A DNA stretch of 64,000 bases from Halobacillus halophilus (GTDB taxonomy: Bacteria > Bacillota > Bacilli > Bacillales > Halobacillaceae): the NCBI RefSeq assembly GCF_020171985.1, contig NZ_JAIVAL010000005.1:124001-188000 (forward strand), given 5' to 3'. Under the pieces are notes generated by a model. The model was not told where the DNA came from, did no database searches, and saw only the letters and a list, made by a program, of their open reading frames with translations. Below are positions 19,391 to 31,149 of this stretch, in pieces (position 1 is the stretch's first letter; each line of letters starts with the position of its first letter). Made by a program: the position numbers and the translations under genes.

Positions 19391-19447
19391 ATGAAATCTC
19401 TAATCCTGCATTTGTTCGTTATATTATTTGTCTCCCTATACTGGTAA
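19391..19447 (+). CDS. Possible 18-residue hydrophobic peptide
   Basis: MKSLILHLFVILFVSLYW, too short for normal gene calling. It follows GAGGTAAG at seven bases and lies about 40 bases downstream of a good extended -10 promoter. The composition (one Lys, then all hydrophobic or aromatic) would insert in the membrane or act as a leader peptide. No clear terminator follows, and the rest of 19151-19669 shows no gene. It could equally be the 5' end of a small RNA or of a long clpP leader. Confidence 0.35.
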   Translation: MKSLILHLFVILFVSLYW

Positions 19448-19595
19448 ACCAAAATGTCATGCTAAACGGCCGCACAGAAAACTTTATTAAAAATTAAGCT
19501 TATTTAGTAATAAAAACCATACACTCTACGTTTATCCAACAATAATTAGGGAATGATGGTATAAGGAATTCTACGAAAAAGGTCGATCGTTTTTG

Positions 19596-19625
19596 TTTGA
19601 CCTTTATTGACCTTAATTGTATGAT
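19596..19625 (+). promoter_or_regulatory. clpP promoter with CtsR operator
   Basis: TTGACC (19597-19602), 17 bases, TATGAT (19620-19625). Overlapping the -35, the complement of 19596-19612 reads GGTCAAT-AAA-GGTCAAA, which matches the known CtsR heptad repeat GGTCAAA-N3-GGTCAAA with one change. CtsR repression relieved by heat or protein stress is therefore expected. Confidence 0.9.
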
Positions 19626-19669
19626 AAATATATTCCATCATAACTAGTGATGATAAGGAGGAAATCACA

Positions 19670-20251
19670 ATGAACTTAGTACCTACAGTTATTGAACAAA
19701 CAAACCGAGGAGAGCGTGCTTACGACATATACTCCCGTCTATTGAAAGATCGGATTATTATGCTTGGCAGCCCGATCGACGATAACATTTCCAACTCCAT
19801 TGTAGCTCAATTGCTATTCTTGGCTGCTGACGATCCGGACAAAGATATTTCACTATATATTAATTCACCTGGTGGTTCTATTACATCCGGTATGGCTATT
19901 TATGATACGATGCAATTTATTAAACCAAACGTGTCTACAATCTGCACTGGTATGGCTGCTTCAATGGGGGCCTTCCTGCTAAACGCTGGTGAACCAGGTA
20001 AGCGTTATGCCCTTCCAAATAGTGAAGTTATGATCCACCAGCCTCTAGGCGGTACTCAAGGTCAGGCTTCCGATATTGAAATTCACGCTAAACGTATTAT
20101 TAAAATGCGCGAGAAATTGAACAAAATTCTTTCTGAACGTACAGGCCAGCCTTATGAAGTGATCGAACGTGATACTGATCGTGATAACTTCATGTCTGCC
20201 CACGAAGCTGTAGATTATGGATTGATCGACAAAGTTATGGAGAAATCTTAA
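19670..20251 (+). CDS. clpP: ATP-dependent Clp protease proteolytic subunit
   Basis: Tetradecameric serine protease that degrades proteins fed by ClpC, ClpX or ClpE. The 193 residues contain the oxyanion glycines in INSPGGS, catalytic Ser98 in MAASMGAF and His123 in MIHQPLGG; the catalytic Asp is in DRDNFM near residue 172. A TAAGGAGG site precedes the ATG. It is a single-gene unit with its own CtsR promoter and terminator, flanked by minus-strand genes on both sides. Confidence 0.98.
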   Translation: MNLVPTVIEQTNRGERAYDIYSRLLKDRIIMLGSPIDDNISNSIVAQLLFLAADDPDKDISLYINSPGGSITSGMAIYDTMQFIKPNVSTICTGMAASMGAFLLNAGEPGKRYALPNSEVMIHQPLGGTQGQASDIEIHAKRIIKMREKLNKILSERTGQPYEVIERDTDRDNFMSAHEAVDYGLIDKVMEKS

Positions 20252-20261
20252 TCTAATACTT

Positions 20262-20293
20262 ATCCGCTGTGTATTTTACACAGCGGATTTTTT
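20262..20293 (+). terminator. clpP terminator
   Basis: A perfect 12-bp stem (20262-20273 with 20277-20288) with a 3-base loop, followed by a T run. It lies ten bases after the clpP stop. Confidence 0.93.
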
Positions 20294-20339
20294 ATGAGCT
20301 TAATTTAATTTTTAAGTTCATTCTTTCACAAGTACAGGT

Positions 20340-20594
20340 TTACTTTTCCTTCACAAATTCGTGAAGCTGTTCCATTGCAGTTTCCTCATCGGAACCATCT
20401 GCAATTAATTTAATACTTTCACCCGTGCCCACTGCAAGACTCATTAGCCCCATAATGCTTTTGGCATTTACCCGCTTGTTTTCCTTCTCAATAAATATAT
20501 CACTGCTGAAGCGGTTAGCATGTTGAACAAATTGAGCGGCAGGCCTTGCCTGTAATCCTGTTTCCAGTTCAATCTTTATATCCCGTTCTATCAA
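20340..20594 (-). CDS. crh: HPr-like catabolite repression protein Crh
   Basis: HPr paralogue used only for regulation: phosphorylated on Ser46 by HprK, it acts as a CcpA corepressor. The 84 residues align with HPr, but the catalytic His15 is replaced by Gln (GLQARPAA), while Ser46 remains in AKSIMGLMSL. That pair of residues defines Crh. It lies downstream of whiA on the minus strand, its conserved position, and is convergent with clpP. Confidence 0.96.
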   Translation of the reverse strand: MIERDIKIELETGLQARPAAQFVQHANRFSSDIFIEKENKRVNAKSIMGLMSLAVGTGESIKLIADGSDEETAMEQLHEFVKEK

Positions 20595-20657
20595 TGAATT
20601 CTCTCCTCCCTTACTCTCTTATTCCACCACCGAAAACGCATTCATAAAAACCGAAAG

Positions 20658-20686
20658 AAAACGCTCCCGATCAATGAAAGCGTTTT
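20658..20686 (-). other. Hairpin in the whiA-crh gap
   Basis: AAAACGCT (20658-20665) pairs with AGCGTTTT (20679-20686). The minus-strand sequence beyond it is only partly T-rich, so it is at best a weak terminator or attenuator between whiA and crh. Confidence 0.45.
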
Positions 20687-20727
20687 TAATTATAGTTCAT
20701 TATAGCATGAATTATAGTGTAGAAACA

Positions 20728-21684
20728 TTAATTTCTTGTGTTTTCTGTGACTTCTCCTCTTCGAACTTTTTCAGCAAATTCATCTATTTTGCGCAGCCGG
20801 TGGTTAATGCCGGATTTGCTTATCGCGGCTCCTGAAACATATTCCCCAAGTTCTTTTAAAGAAACATCCTGATGTTGTAAACGTAAGGAGGCAATCTCCT
20901 GAAGCTTATCAGGTAGAGCTTCCAGACCGACGGTGCGCTTAATAAATTTAATATTTTCTACCTGTCGGAATGCGGCTCCTATCGTTTTATTTAAATTAGC
21001 TGTTTCACAATTCACTAAACGATTGACAGAATTCCTCATGTCTCTAACGATCCGCACATCTTCGAATTTAAATAATGCTTGATGAGCTCCAATATTACTG
21101 ATTAGTTCCGTAATTTTATCGGCTTCTTTCAAATACGTAATAAACCCTTTTTTTCTTACCAGGGTACGAGCGTGCAGACCAAAACTATTCATCAGCTGAC
21201 ACAACGCTTCGTTGTGTTCCTCATCAGAAGAATAAATTTCGAGGTGATAGGAGGAGGTTTCTGGATTATTGACCGAACCACCTGCTAAAAATGCGCCTCT
21301 CAGGTAGGCACGCTTGCAGCACGTATCGTTTAAATACTTTTTAGGAATTTCTGGATTAATGGATAGTGGACCTTTCAGGATTTCCAGGTCATGGAGAACC
21401 TGCTCAGCTTTTTCAGAAAGACGTACAATGTACACATTATTTTTTTTCAATCGCATTTTTTTTCGAACCAGCAGTTCTACCGGATAAGGGTACAATTTTT
21501 TAATTAGCATGTACGTTCTTCTTGCTATGGCTGCATTTTCCGTTTGGATATCCAATATATAATGACGGTTGGAAAAAGAAAAAGTCCCGTTCATTCTAAT
21601 TAACGCCGCTAATTCTGACTCCATACAGCAAGCATCTGCTTCTACGTTGGTCAGTTCTTTTTTTATCTCTGATGCAAATGACAC
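20728..21684 (-). CDS. whiA: DNA-binding protein WhiA
   Basis: Conserved Gram-positive protein with a degenerate LAGLIDADG homing-endonuclease fold followed by a C-terminal helix-turn-helix. In Bacillus it influences cell division and chromosome segregation without acting as a classic regulator. The N-domain includes the paired-Cys stretch [18 protein letters not shown] and [20 protein letters not shown], and the HTH part includes SLKELGEYV...[14 protein letters not shown] start at GTG 21684 ([12 protein letters not shown], 318 residues) after GGGAGGTG; the 12 codons upstream lack a ribosome site. Confidence 0.95.
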   Translation of the reverse strand: MSFASEIKKELTNVEADACCMESELAALIRMNGTFSFSNRHYILDIQTENAAIARRTYMLIKKLYPYPVELLVRKKMRLKKNNVYIVRLSEKAEQVLHDLEILKGPLSINPEIPKKYLNDTCCKRAYLRGAFLAGGSVNNPETSSYHLEIYSSDEEHNEALCQLMNSFGLHARTLVRKKGFITYLKEADKITELISNIGAHQALFKFEDVRIVRDMRNSVNRLVNCETANLNKTIGAAFRQVENIKFIKRTVGLEALPDKLQEIASLRLQHQDVSLKELGEYVSGAAISKSGINHRLRKIDEFAEKVRRGEVTENTRN

Positions 21685-21719
21685 AGCTGGACACCTCCCT
21701 CTGGCAGAAAGCCCCTCCA

Positions 21720-22673
21720 TTAAAGCATCGAATGCAGTAATTGAGTAAGCTTATCTGTATCATGCCGCAACATGGCTTGACTTTCATCTATAATATCTTC
21801 TTCTACTACTTCAATTCCCATTGACTTAATTCGCTCTATGTCATAAATAACGGGTTCAGCATTTTCTTTTGCGTAGGCTTTCTTTACTTTTTGTTCAATC
21901 GGCTGGTTATGAACCACGATCGAGTTAATAACCCCTTGACCAATGTGATCAAATAACGCCTTCAAATGGTCTCCAGCAGTATATCCTGAGGTTTCCCCTT
22001 CTTGGGTCATAACATTACAGACATACGTAACTTTAGCCTTAGTATCTCTTAAAGCCTGACCAATTTCAGGAATAATAATATTAGGAAGGATACTTGTATA
22101 GAGACTACCAGGTGCGATCACAATTAAATCCGCTTCCTGTATGGCACTCACAGCTTCCGGAAGCGGCTGAACAGGTGTAGGGCTTACAAACACCTTTTTA
22201 ATTCTTTTCTGTTGTTTAGGAATGCTGGACTCCCCTGTAACAATGGTGCCATCTTCCATTTCTGCGTGTAAATTCATAGAGTGATTCGCGATAGGATAAA
22301 TGTGCCCTCTTACATTTAGAACTCGAGAAATTTCTTTAATTCCCTGATAAAAATCCCCAGTCATGGATGCAAGAGCAGCAAGAAGCAAGTTACCCATGGA
22401 ATGACCAGACAACCCGTTTCCATCTGCAAAACGGTGCTGGAAAAGATCCAAAAGCATCGGCTCAGCATCTGATAAGGCAGCGACTACATTTCGAATATCT
22501 CCCGGTGCCGGTATAGCCATTTCATTACGAAGTTTCCCCGAGCTTCCTCCATCATCTGCTACAGTTACAATGGCAGATAGGTCAATTGGCAGATTTTTAA
22601 GTCCCCGAAGAAGTACAGGCAGGCCTGTGCCTCCGCCTATAACCACGACTCGGGGTGTGGCTGTATGATCCAT
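21720..22673 (-). CDS. yvcK: Gluconeogenesis factor YvcK
   Basis: CofD-like, UDP-sugar-binding protein required for normal morphology and growth on gluconeogenic carbon sources in B. subtilis. The 317 residues begin with [17 protein letters not shown] and include [18 protein letters not shown] and [15 protein letters not shown]. It lies in the conserved order rapZ-yvcK-whiA-crh with a 3-base gap to rapZ. Confidence 0.95.
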   Translation of the reverse strand: MDHTATPRVVVIGGGTGLPVLLRGLKNLPIDLSAIVTVADDGGSSGKLRNEMAIPAPGDIRNVVAALSDAEPMLLDLFQHRFADGNGLSGHSMGNLLLAALASMTGDFYQGIKEISRVLNVRGHIYPIANHSMNLHAEMEDGTIVTGESSIPKQQKRIKKVFVSPTPVQPLPEAVSAIQEADLIVIAPGSLYTSILPNIIIPEIGQALRDTKAKVTYVCNVMTQEGETSGYTAGDHLKALFDHIGQGVINSIVVHNQPIEQKVKKAYAKENAEPVIYDIERIKSMGIEVVEEDIIDESQAMLRHDTDKLTQLLHSML

Positions 22674-22676
22674 CCT

Positions 22677-23561
22677 TTACAAACCCTTCCTTTTATCAAT
22701 ATCTCTATGGGTCACGTGTGTGACGTAATCATTAGAGAAATACTCTGATAAATATTCTGCCAGTGCCACAGAACGGTGCTGGCCGCCCGTACAGCCTATG
22801 GCTATCACAAGTTGGCTTTTACCCTCCCGTTTATATTGCGGAAGCATAAACTGTAGTAAATCTTTAAGCTTCTCTAGGAACTTCTGTGTATCTGACCACT
22901 TGAAAACATAGGAAGAAACTTCCGTAGTGAGACCAGTAAGCGGCCGCATGTGTTCTACGTAGTGGGGATTAGGCAGAAAACGAACGTCAAACATAAGATC
23001 GGCATCAATTGGCACACCATATTTAAAGCCGAATGAAACCATTTGTACAGAAAATACCTGCTGCTCACGTTGGCGATAGCTTTCCACAATGCGTTCACGC
23101 AGTTCTTTTGGTTTTAAAGAAGTCGTATCAATTAAAGTTTGTGCACGTCCCCGTAACTCATCAAGCATTTCGCGTTCTTTACGAATCCCTTCCAGTGGAA
23201 GTCCTTCTTTCGCTAAAGGATGGGATCGGCGGGTTTCTTTATAGCGTGATACCAGCGCCTGGTCTTCAGCATCGAGAAATAAAATCTGCTCGTGGATCCA
23301 ATCTTCTTTACCGAGCCGGTCTAATGAATCAAAAAGAGAGTCAAAGAATTCCCGGCCTCTTAAATCCATGACTAGTGCGACACTTTGAATGTTATTAGTA
23401 GAATCCTTCATCAGTTCCAGGAATTTAGGAAGCAAGGCTGGCGGCAGGTTGTCCACACAAAAAAAACCGAGATCTTCAAAGCTTTGAACAGCCACGGTTT
23501 TTCCTGCCCCTGACATTCCGGTAATAATTACTAACTGAGTATTGTTCGCTTCTTCTTGCAT
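22677..23561 (-). CDS. rapZ: RNase adapter/nucleotide-binding protein RapZ (YvcJ)
   Basis: P-loop protein that hydrolyses nucleotides; in E. coli RapZ directs a small RNA to RNase E, while in Bacillus YvcJ the role is less clear and linked to competence. The Walker A motif GMSGAGKT lies at 15-22, followed by [13 protein letters not shown]; the C-terminal domain has [17 protein letters not shown]. The 294 residues are typical. It is part of the yvcI-rapZ-yvcK-whiA-crh cluster. Confidence 0.94.
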   Translation of the reverse strand: MQEEANNTQLVIITGMSGAGKTVAVQSFEDLGFFCVDNLPPALLPKFLELMKDSTNNIQSVALVMDLRGREFFDSLFDSLDRLGKEDWIHEQILFLDAEDQALVSRYKETRRSHPLAKEGLPLEGIRKEREMLDELRGRAQTLIDTTSLKPKELRERIVESYRQREQQVFSVQMVSFGFKYGVPIDADLMFDVRFLPNPHYVEHMRPLTGLTTEVSSYVFKWSDTQKFLEKLKDLLQFMLPQYKREGKSQLVIAIGCTGGQHRSVALAEYLSEYFSNDYVTHVTHRDIDKRKGL

Positions 23562-23578
23562 CCTCGATCGCTCCTCAT

Positions 23579-24046
23579 TTAGTCAGGTCGTGACGGATCC
23601 ATATCCTTATCAATCAGCTGAAAATCCGTCGTATATACAAATGTCCCATAAATTTGATCATCGCTATTTAAGATGTGCTTAAATATATGGCGGTCTCCTT
23701 CAGCCATTGGTTTACCTAGCACCTCATCTACAGGCACCCATTCCAGTTCGCCTTCCTCACTAGTCTCAAGGAGATTTCCAGAAGCAGATGTACAGTAGAA
23801 AGTGAACATCATCCATTCTTGAACTGTTTTTTCACCTTCACGCATCACAAAAGTAAACGATCCTCTTAATTCCGGTTCGTTAATTTCAAGTCCTGTTTCT
23901 TCCTTAAATTCACGGATTGCTGAATCTTTAATATTTTCACCGTTCTCCATTTTACCACCAGGCGCTACATACCAGCCCCTTCTCGGCTTCTTCAACATTA
24001 ATATGGAGTCATTCATTCTTAAAATACAATTGGCTACACGTTGCAA
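23579..24046 (-). CDS. yvcI: Nudix hydrolase YvcI
   Basis: Nudix-family pyrophosphohydrolase, likely acting on nucleoside diphosphate derivatives; the B. subtilis relative has been linked to nucleotide and RNA 5' end turnover, which I did not verify. The Nudix box spans about 30-55 ([12 protein letters not shown]...REFKEETGL). 155 residues. The start is TTG at 24046, preceded by GAGGTG at nine bases. It is the first gene of the cluster leading to crh, after the trxB terminator. Confidence 0.88.
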   Translation of the reverse strand: MQRVANCILRMNDSILMLKKPRRGWYVAPGGKMENGENIKDSAIREFKEETGLEINEPELRGSFTFVMREGEKTVQEWMMFTFYCTSASGNLLETSEEGELEWVPVDEVLGKPMAEGDRHIFKHILNSDDQIYGTFVYTTDFQLIDKDMDPSRPD

Positions 24047-24134
24047 CTTACAGTCACCTCATTTTCTTTCTAGAGGACATCATCCCTCATTATACAATGA
24101 ATATGTCAGAAGCTACAATATTATAATTCAATGC

Positions 24135-24165
24135 AAAAAAATACACAGGTGATAAGCACCTGTGT
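24135..24165 (-). terminator. Terminator of trxB
   Basis: ACACAGGTG (24143-24151) pairs with CACCTGTGT (24157-24165), followed on the minus strand by a T run (A-run at 24135-24141). Confidence 0.85.
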
Positions 24166-24264
24166 TTAATAGAGATATCTAATAAAAGGGGGTCAATTAA
24201 TCAACTACATTGTAACTTAATTCTATGTCACAGGTGTTACAGTGCAGTTAATTTAAAGTAATTT

Positions 24265-25218
<954 letters not shown>

Positions 25219-25429
25219 TTATCAGCTCCTTGTTTCAGTGTGTTTCCTGATGCCTTCGTTCATTTCATGTACATATCATATTAAAACAAATAAAAACCGT
25301 CCATCAATGTGCTTATCATCTAATATTAATCATGAGTGATTCTTTTCTATAAAGCTACAAATTTCGCCATAAAAACAAGCGGGCCCTTCCAAAAAAGGCA
25401 GGGAGGTCATGTGATGATTACTTTTAAGA

Positions 25430-26446
25430 TCAGTATTCTTTCCAGGGGCCCTCTTCTCTACTCAAGGTCGGAAATTGCTGACAACCTTTTTCCCATAATT
25501 CTAACGCCTTAGAAGGATTACCTGTATGATAAACTGAAATACTGTACCATTTATAATAAACTCGTCTTCTCGTAACCTGGCGGTCTTTCAAACTGTGAAA
25601 GCGATCTACAGCTTCTTCGTAAAACCCTGCTCTTGCCAGCGTCTCAGCGACAGCTAACTTTTGCTGACTGTGCATGGGATAGACATTGCGAAGGGGATGA
25701 ATGTGAAGCAAAGCTTCTTCTCTGTCCCCCTGCATAATAAAAAAGGCAGCAAGGTTTACGTGGCTGTGTATATTTTCAGGTTCATTTTTCAACCATTCTT
25801 CTTCAATTTCGATAGCTTCCTTCTGATCTCCGTTCATGAACAGCGCATAAGCATACTTATGCTTCGCCATTTGAAAATCAGGAAAGAGCTGCATCATTTC
25901 TTGTAACAAGCTTAACGCCTGGTCCCACTCTTCATGTTCAAGGTGATAGAAAGCGGTCTCTTGATAGATCAGTAAATCATCTTCATCGTCAAAAGCCCAC
26001 TCATCATCATCTTCTTCCTCATCCACTGACTCAAGCATTTCCAGGAGCTGCTTCGATGCTTCCTCAAATTCTCCATCTTCGGACTGTTCAAGATAGGTTT
26101 CAGCATATTTTTTTGCATCACTTAATAAGCCAAGATGAGCATAGTTGTTGGCCATCAAATAGTAACAATCCACATATTCTTTTCCGAAACGGGCCAACAC
26201 TTCCGTCAACAGCTGGTTAGCCGCGTGATACGAACCGATCTCCGTGTACACAACAGAAAGCTGGCAGGTATAAAGTGGTTCGTCAGGTGCTGCCTCTATT
26301 GCTTTTTTAAGCCACTTCACGGCTACATTGAAACGACGTTTCTGAAACGCCTGAATTCCATGGGTGAAATAGAAGTTTCCAGATGGCAAAAAAGGGATAA
26401 TATTCGTATTTTCTTGAGCAGCTGTGCTATTTGATGATGTCGTCAT
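25430..26446 (-). CDS. yvcD: TPR-repeat protein (YvcD-like)
   Basis: A 338-residue soluble protein built from tetratricopeptide repeats (for example 20-60, 80-115, 180-250 and 300-330), with a very acidic stretch around 165-180 (DEEEDDDEWAFDDEDD). It has no catalytic motif and is presumably a scaffold or adaptor; function unknown. I start at ATG 26446 (MTTSSNSTAAQ) because TAGGGGG precedes it; the frame is open 17 codons further up without a ribosome site. It sits between hisI and trxB as in B. subtilis. Confidence 0.85.
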   Translation of the reverse strand: MTTSSNSTAAQENTNIIPFLPSGNFYFTHGIQAFQKRRFNVAVKWLKKAIEAAPDEPLYTCQLSVVYTEIGSYHAANQLLTEVLARFGKEYVDCYYLMANNYAHLGLLSDAKKYAETYLEQSEDGEFEEASKQLLEMLESVDEEEDDDEWAFDDEDDLLIYQETAFYHLEHEEWDQALSLLQEMMQLFPDFQMAKHKYAYALFMNGDQKEAIEIEEEWLKNEPENIHSHVNLAAFFIMQGDREEALLHIHPLRNVYPMHSQQKLAVAETLARAGFYEEAVDRFHSLKDRQVTRRRVYYKWYSISVYHTGNPSKALELWEKGCQQFPTLSREEGPWKEY

Positions 26447-26532
26447 GAGCGTCCCCCTATTTCCGTTACAAATCTCACTAATAAAGCAGTATAACATAGA
26501 AATGTGTTATGAAATAGGAGATTTTGTAACTT

Positions 26533-27156
26533 TTAAGAGTGGCGTTCTTCCAGAACCGACAGTACGTCATCAAGTGGAACTCCACGATCGGTCAGAATGA
26601 CAAGTAAGTGGAAAAGCAGATCTGCTGATTCGAGGGCCATTTCTTCTGGATCATCATTTTTAGCTGCAATGATCACTTCCCCTGCTTCCTCTCCAATTTT
26701 CTTGGCAATCCGGTCTACACCTTCACTGAATAGTTTGGCTGTATAAGAACCTTCCGGAAGTGTAGATTTCCGTTCAGCGAGTGTACTTTGCAACTGATCC
26801 AGAATTTGATAGCGATTCTCTTTCACTTGTCCTTCTGTATCGGTCAATGATTTCGAAAAGCAGCTGTAATCTCCTTTATGGCATGCAGGTCCGTTTGGAA
26901 CAACCTGCACGAGTAAAGCATCCTGATCACAATCGAAATGGATGCTCGTTACTTTTTGTGTATTTCCAGAGGTTTCTCCTTTATGCCACAGCTCTTGACG
27001 GGAGCGGCTGAAGAAAACGGTTTCCCCAATTTCCAATGTTTTTTCTAATGATTCTTTACTCATATAGGCCAGCGTCAGTACAGCCTTTGAACGCGCATCC
27101 TGCACAATAGCAGGGACAAGTCCTTGTTCATCGAATTGCAGATCATTTACATTCAT
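26533..27156 (-). CDS. hisI: Bifunctional phosphoribosyl-AMP cyclohydrolase/phosphoribosyl-ATP pyrophosphatase
   Basis: Steps 2 and 3 of histidine biosynthesis in one chain (HisIE). The HisI part (about 1-110) has the metal ligands in [12 protein letters not shown] and [12 protein letters not shown]. The HisE part (about 115-205) has [16 protein letters not shown] and [13 protein letters not shown]. 207 residues. The ATG overlaps the hisF stop by 4 bases. It is the last gene of the his operon. Confidence 0.97.
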   Translation of the reverse strand: MNVNDLQFDEQGLVPAIVQDARSKAVLTLAYMSKESLEKTLEIGETVFFSRSRQELWHKGETSGNTQKVTSIHFDCDQDALLVQVVPNGPACHKGDYSCFSKSLTDTEGQVKENRYQILDQLQSTLAERKSTLPEGSYTAKLFSEGVDRIAKKIGEEAGEVIIAAKNDDPEEMALESADLLFHLLVILTDRGVPLDDVLSVLEERHS

Positions 27157-27911
27157 CTCACGATTACCCCTTTCTCCTTCAAATATGCTTTTACATTCGC
27201 AACGGACGTTTCTTTATAATGGAAAATCGAAGCAGCTAAAGCAGCATCCGCATCGACTTCTGTAAATACATCATAGAAATGTTCACTGGACCCGGCTCCG
27301 CCTGAAGCAATGACGGGTACGTTAACTACACCTTGCACTGCCTCTAATAAAGGAAGATCAAAGCCTGTCTTTTCACCATCTTTATTCATAGATGTCAGTA
27401 GAATTTCACCTGCTCCACGGCGGACAGCTTCTTCAGCCCATTCGGTCACTTTCCACTCTGAAGGGGTACGTCCTCCGCGGGTATAAACGCGCCATGTTCC
27501 CCATTCTTCGTCATAACGAGCGTCAATCGCTACCACAATACACTGGCTGCCGAAATAATCCGCTCCTTCTGTAAGCAGTTCAGGCCGGTTCACCGCTGAT
27601 GAATTTAAAGAAACTTTGTCCGCTCCGTTTCTTAAAGTTTCTTTTATATCTTCGAGTGAGCGGATTCCTCCTCCTACTGTAAAAGGAATCGCGAGCTCTG
27701 AAGCTACCGAGCGAACAACATCAATCATCGTTTTCTTTCCTTCATGAGTAGCTGAAATGTCTAAAAAAACCAGTTCATCCGCTCCTTGCTCGTCATAAAC
27801 CTTAGCAAGCTCTACAGGATCTCCGGCATCACGAATATCGACGAATTGTATCCCTTTCACTACTCGTCCTTCCTTCACATCCAGACATGGAATAATTCGT
27901 TTGGATAACAT
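27153..27911 (-). CDS. hisF: Imidazole glycerol phosphate synthase, cyclase subunit
   Basis: Beta/alpha barrel that uses ammonia from HisH to form imidazole glycerol phosphate and AICAR. The catalytic Asp11 lies in [14 protein letters not shown] and the second catalytic Asp in [24 protein letters not shown] binds phosphate. 252 residues. It overlaps hisI by 4 bases and shares one base with hisA. Confidence 0.98.
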   Translation of the reverse strand: MLSKRIIPCLDVKEGRVVKGIQFVDIRDAGDPVELAKVYDEQGADELVFLDISATHEGKKTMIDVVRSVASELAIPFTVGGGIRSLEDIKETLRNGADKVSLNSSAVNRPELLTEGADYFGSQCIVVAIDARYDEEWGTWRVYTRGGRTPSEWKVTEWAEEAVRRGAGEILLTSMNKDGEKTGFDLPLLEAVQGVVNVPVIASGGAGSSEHFYDVFTEVDADAALAASIFHYKETSVANVKAYLKEKGVIVR

Positions 27912-28642
27912 CAGCTTTCCTCCAATTCAAGTGCTTCAGTGAGCGTGAAACGATCAGTATAAAGAGCTTTTCCAACAATGGAGCCGATAACGTGACGGCC
28001 CTGGTAGTTCTTGAGTATTTCTAAATCACTCAGTCCCTGAATGCCTCCTGAGGCAATAACATTAACCTTTGTTTCATCCGCTAACCGAACAATTTCTTTT
28101 ACATTAGGTCCAGACAACATGCCATCTTTCGCAATATCGGTGTAAATAAATGTCCTTGCTCCTGCATCGGCTAATTCACGGCCTAAATCAACTGCCTGTA
28201 TTTGAGAACTCTCAAGCCACCCTGCTGTAGACACGTAGCCATCTCGTGCATCGAGCCCGATGACGATACGCTCTCCATAATTACGAAGAAGAGATTTCGT
28301 TAATTCTAAATCACGAACCGCAAGTGAACCGATGATCACTCGATCCACTCCCTGGTCCAGATAAAAACGTACATCTTCTTCACTGCGGATTCCTCCGCCA
28401 ATCTGTATATGTGAAGGCAATTCCTTCGCTGCACGAATCACGTGCTCCGCATTTTTTCTTGAACCTTCTTTTGCTCCGTCAAGGTCGACCATATGAATCC
28501 AGGAAGCACCTTTATCGGAGAACTCACGGGCCACTTCAAATGGGTCATCCCCGTACACCGTTTCTTTATCAAAGTCTCCCTGCTCCAGGCGGACACATTT
28601 TCCATTACGCATATCAATTGCTGGATAAATTGTAAAACTCAT
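27911..28642 (-). CDS. hisA: ProFAR isomerase (1-(5-phosphoribosyl)-5-[(5-phosphoribosylamino)methylideneamino]imidazole-4-carboxamide isomerase)
   Basis: Amadori rearrangement step of histidine synthesis. A 243-residue barrel with Asp10 in [24 protein letters not shown], the second acid in VIGLDARDG, and [12 protein letters not shown]. It follows hisH by 12 bases. Confidence 0.97.
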   Translation of the reverse strand: MSFTIYPAIDMRNGKCVRLEQGDFDKETVYGDDPFEVAREFSDKGASWIHMVDLDGAKEGSRKNAEHVIRAAKELPSHIQIGGGIRSEEDVRFYLDQGVDRVIIGSLAVRDLELTKSLLRNYGERIVIGLDARDGYVSTAGWLESSQIQAVDLGRELADAGARTFIYTDIAKDGMLSGPNVKEIVRLADETKVNVIASGGIQGLSDLEILKNYQGRHVIGSIVGKALYTDRFTLTEALELEES

Positions 28643-28654
28643 CTCAAAAACTCC

Positions 28655-29284
28655 TCACTGTTTAACCATTACTTTGCAAAAATTCTCTAAGAGCTGCATG
28701 CCGGCTCTACCGCTTTTTTCGGGATGAAACTGGCTTGCTACCAGGTTATTACGGCCTACGATGGCCGGTACATCCAGGTGATAATCAGCTGTTGCATAGA
28801 GGATAGATGGATCAGGGGTCTGTGCGACAAAGGAGTGAACAAAATAAACATATTCTTCTTTCACGTCGGAAAGCAGCGGCTCTTCAGGCTTGAGCAGGTT
28901 CATCTTATTCCAGCCCATATGAGGCACTTTATAGGATTCCCCCTTTTCATTCACTCCTGGAAATCTTACAATTCTGCCCGGAAAGAGACCCAATCCTGCA
29001 GTTTCTCCGCCTTCGTCACTGGCTTCAAATAACAATTGCATGCCCAGGCAAATACCGTAAATCGGGACCCCTGCTTTGACTTTTTCCTTGATAAAAGGGA
29101 TGAATCCATGTTCTTCCAGTGCTTTCATAGCATCGGGAAATGCACCAACACCCGGCAGAATGTATCCATCACAATTCTCAATATCGGCAGGACGTTCACC
29201 AAATTTATAAGGAACTTTCAAACGCTCTAACGCTTTAGAAACACTGAATAGATTTCCCATACCATAATCTATAATTCCTATCAT
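28655..29284 (-). CDS. hisH: Imidazole glycerol phosphate synthase, glutaminase subunit
   Basis: Class I glutamine amidotransferase that supplies ammonia to HisF. The nucleophile Cys79 lies in YGICLGMQLLFE and the His/Glu pair in SQFHPEKSG; DYGMGNL is at the N-terminus. 209 residues. Its ATG directly abuts the hisB stop. Confidence 0.97.
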   Translation of the reverse strand: MIGIIDYGMGNLFSVSKALERLKVPYKFGERPADIENCDGYILPGVGAFPDAMKALEEHGFIPFIKEKVKAGVPIYGICLGMQLLFEASDEGGETAGLGLFPGRIVRFPGVNEKGESYKVPHMGWNKMNLLKPEEPLLSDVKEEYVYFVHSFVAQTPDPSILYATADYHLDVPAIVGRNNLVASQFHPEKSGRAGMQLLENFCKVMVKQ

Positions 29285-29878
29285 TTATAAACTTCCTTTC
29301 GTACTTGGCACCCCTTTGACCCTGGGGTCAATTTGAGTAGCTTCATCAAGCGCACGAGCAAGTGCTTTAAACATGGCTTCAACAATATGGTGTGTGTTAT
29401 GTCCATGGTGAAGAACAATATGAAGGTTCATTCTTGCTTCTACCGCAAATTTCCAAAAAAACTCATGTACATTTTCCGTGTCAAAGGTACCCAGACGGTC
29501 TTTAGGTAACTCCGCTTTCCATTCCAAGTGCGGACGGTCACTAAGATCCACCGCTACTGTAACAAGCGTCTCATCCATAGGAAGTGTCATCGAACCATAC
29601 CTTTTCATACCAAATTTGTCTCCCAGGGCTTCCCGGAATGCCTGCCCCAGACAAATGCCGATATCCTCAGTCAAATGGTGATCATCGACTTCCACATCCC
29701 CATGTCCTTTAACGGAAAGGTTAAATAAGCCATGCTTTGCGAAAAGCTCGAGCATATGAGCTAAAAATGGGACCTGCACGTCCAAATCTGCTTTACCAGA
29801 ACCATCAACGGAAATGCCAAGTTCAATGTTCGTTTCCCTCGTATTTCGTACAATTTCAGCGTACCTTTCGTTGGTCAT
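29285..29878 (-). CDS. hisB: Imidazoleglycerol-phosphate dehydratase
   Basis: Mn-dependent dehydration step of histidine synthesis. Visible motifs are the metal-binding [30 protein letters not shown] and [19 protein letters not shown]. Two ATGs are possible. I prefer 29878 (197 residues) because it forms an ATGA overlap with the hisD stop and sits eight bases after GGAG, while ATG 29884 is too close to that site. Confidence 0.97.
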   Translation of the reverse strand: MTNERYAEIVRNTRETNIELGISVDGSGKADLDVQVPFLAHMLELFAKHGLFNLSVKGHGDVEVDDHHLTEDIGICLGQAFREALGDKFGMKRYGSMTLPMDETLVTVAVDLSDRPHLEWKAELPKDRLGTFDTENVHEFFWKFAVEARMNLHIVLHHGHNTHHIVEAMFKALARALDEATQIDPRVKGVPSTKGSL

Positions 29879-31149
29879 TTCCATCTCTCCTTCCTTGTAT
29901 CAATCGCCCTTGCATGAGCTTCTAATCCTTCCAAACGGGCATATCGTGCAATCTTGTCCCCATGTTTTTTCAGTGCCTCCGCACTGTAAGAAATCACACT
30001 AGACTTTTTCAGAAAATCATCTACATTCAAAGGACTGGAAAAGCGAGCCGTACCGTTCGTCGGGAGAACGTGATTCGGCCCGGCAAAATAATCACCCACA
30101 GGCTCGCTGCTATAAGGTCCGAGAAAAATAGCGCCTGCATGTTTAATTTTACCCAAGTGCTGAAAAGGATCTTCTGTTACAATTTCCAAGTGCTCAGGAG
30201 CGATTTCATTTACAGTAGTAATAGCTTCTCCCCATGTTTCGCATAAGAGGATCATGCCGTAATCCTCCACGCTTTTACGCGCAATCTCAGCACGTGGCAG
30301 CTTTTCTAGTTGGTCTTTCACTTGATGCTGGACCTGTTCGGCCAGCTGCTGACTCGTTGTTACAAGAACACTGGAAGACCGTGCATCGTGTTCGGCTTGA
30401 GACAGAAGATCAGCGGCTACTTCAGAAGCAAGGGCCGTGTCATCAGCCAATATAGCAATTTCACTGGGACCAGCAATCATATCGATGTCTACATCGCCAA
30501 AGACTTCTCTTTTTGCAAGGGCCACAAAAACATTTCCTGGTCCAGTAATTTTGTCTACCGCAGGAACGGTCTCCGTCCCATAAGCCAAAGCTGCAATTGC
30601 CTGAGCACCACCGACTTTATATACATCTTCAACGCCAAGTATATGAGCAGCAAGTAATACACCATCCGGAACCTTACCATCTTTCCCAGGGGGAGTGACC
30701 ATTACAATCCTCTCCACTCCAGCTACCTGAGCCGGAATCACGTTCATAAATACAGAAGATGGATAAGCTGCTGTGCCCCCAGGTACATACACACCGGCCG
30801 CTTCAACAGCGGTGATTTTCTGGCCTAGAATTGTACCATCCTCCGATGAATCAAACCAGGATACAGGTAGCTGTTTTTCATGAAAACTGCGTATATTGGC
30901 GGCTGCTTCTTGCAGAATCTCTACAAATTCCCCGTCAAGCGCTTCGTATGCTTCTTCAAATTCCTGTGGTGAAACTTTGTACTGATCAAGCTTTACCCCA
31001 TCGAAGCGTTCTGTATAATTAAGTACGGCTTCATCCCCCTGTACTTTCACATCGTCAATAATAGCTTGAACGATCTTTCTTTGTTCCTCTGTTCCCTGTT
31101 CCACACGGCGACGTAATGATGTACGGTCACTTTTTTGAATAATTTTCAT
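29875..31149 (-). CDS. hisD: Histidinol dehydrogenase
   Basis: NAD-dependent, Zn-binding enzyme that oxidises L-histidinol to histidine in two steps. The 424 residues carry [48 protein letters not shown] and the catalytic [10 protein letters not shown]. It shares its first base with the hisG stop and overlaps hisB by 4 bases. Confidence 0.98.
   Translation of the reverse strand: MKIIQKSDRTSLRRRVEQGTEEQRKIVQAIIDDVKVQGDEAVLNYTERFDGVKLDQYKVSPQEFEEAYEALDGEFVEILQEAAANIRSFHEKQLPVSWFDSSEDGTILGQKITAVEAAGVYVPGGTAAYPSSVFMNVIPAQVAGVERIVMVTPPGKDGKVPDGVLLAAHILGVEDVYKVGGAQAIAALAYGTETVPAVDKITGPGNVFVALAKREVFGDVDIDMIAGPSEIAILADDTALASEVAADLLSQAEHDARSSSVLVTTSQQLAEQVQHQVKDQLEKLPRAEIARKSVEDYGMILLCETWGEAITTVNEIAPEHLEIVTEDPFQHLGKIKHAGAIFLGPYSSEPVGDYFAGPNHVLPTNGTARFSSPLNVDDFLKKSSVISYSAEALKKHGDKIARYARLEGLEAHARAIDTRKERWK

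Noticed and set aside
25385-25410. GGGCCC and CCTT...AAGG pairing after yvcD
   Set aside because: Only about six base pairs with a broken T run; too weak to list as a terminator.
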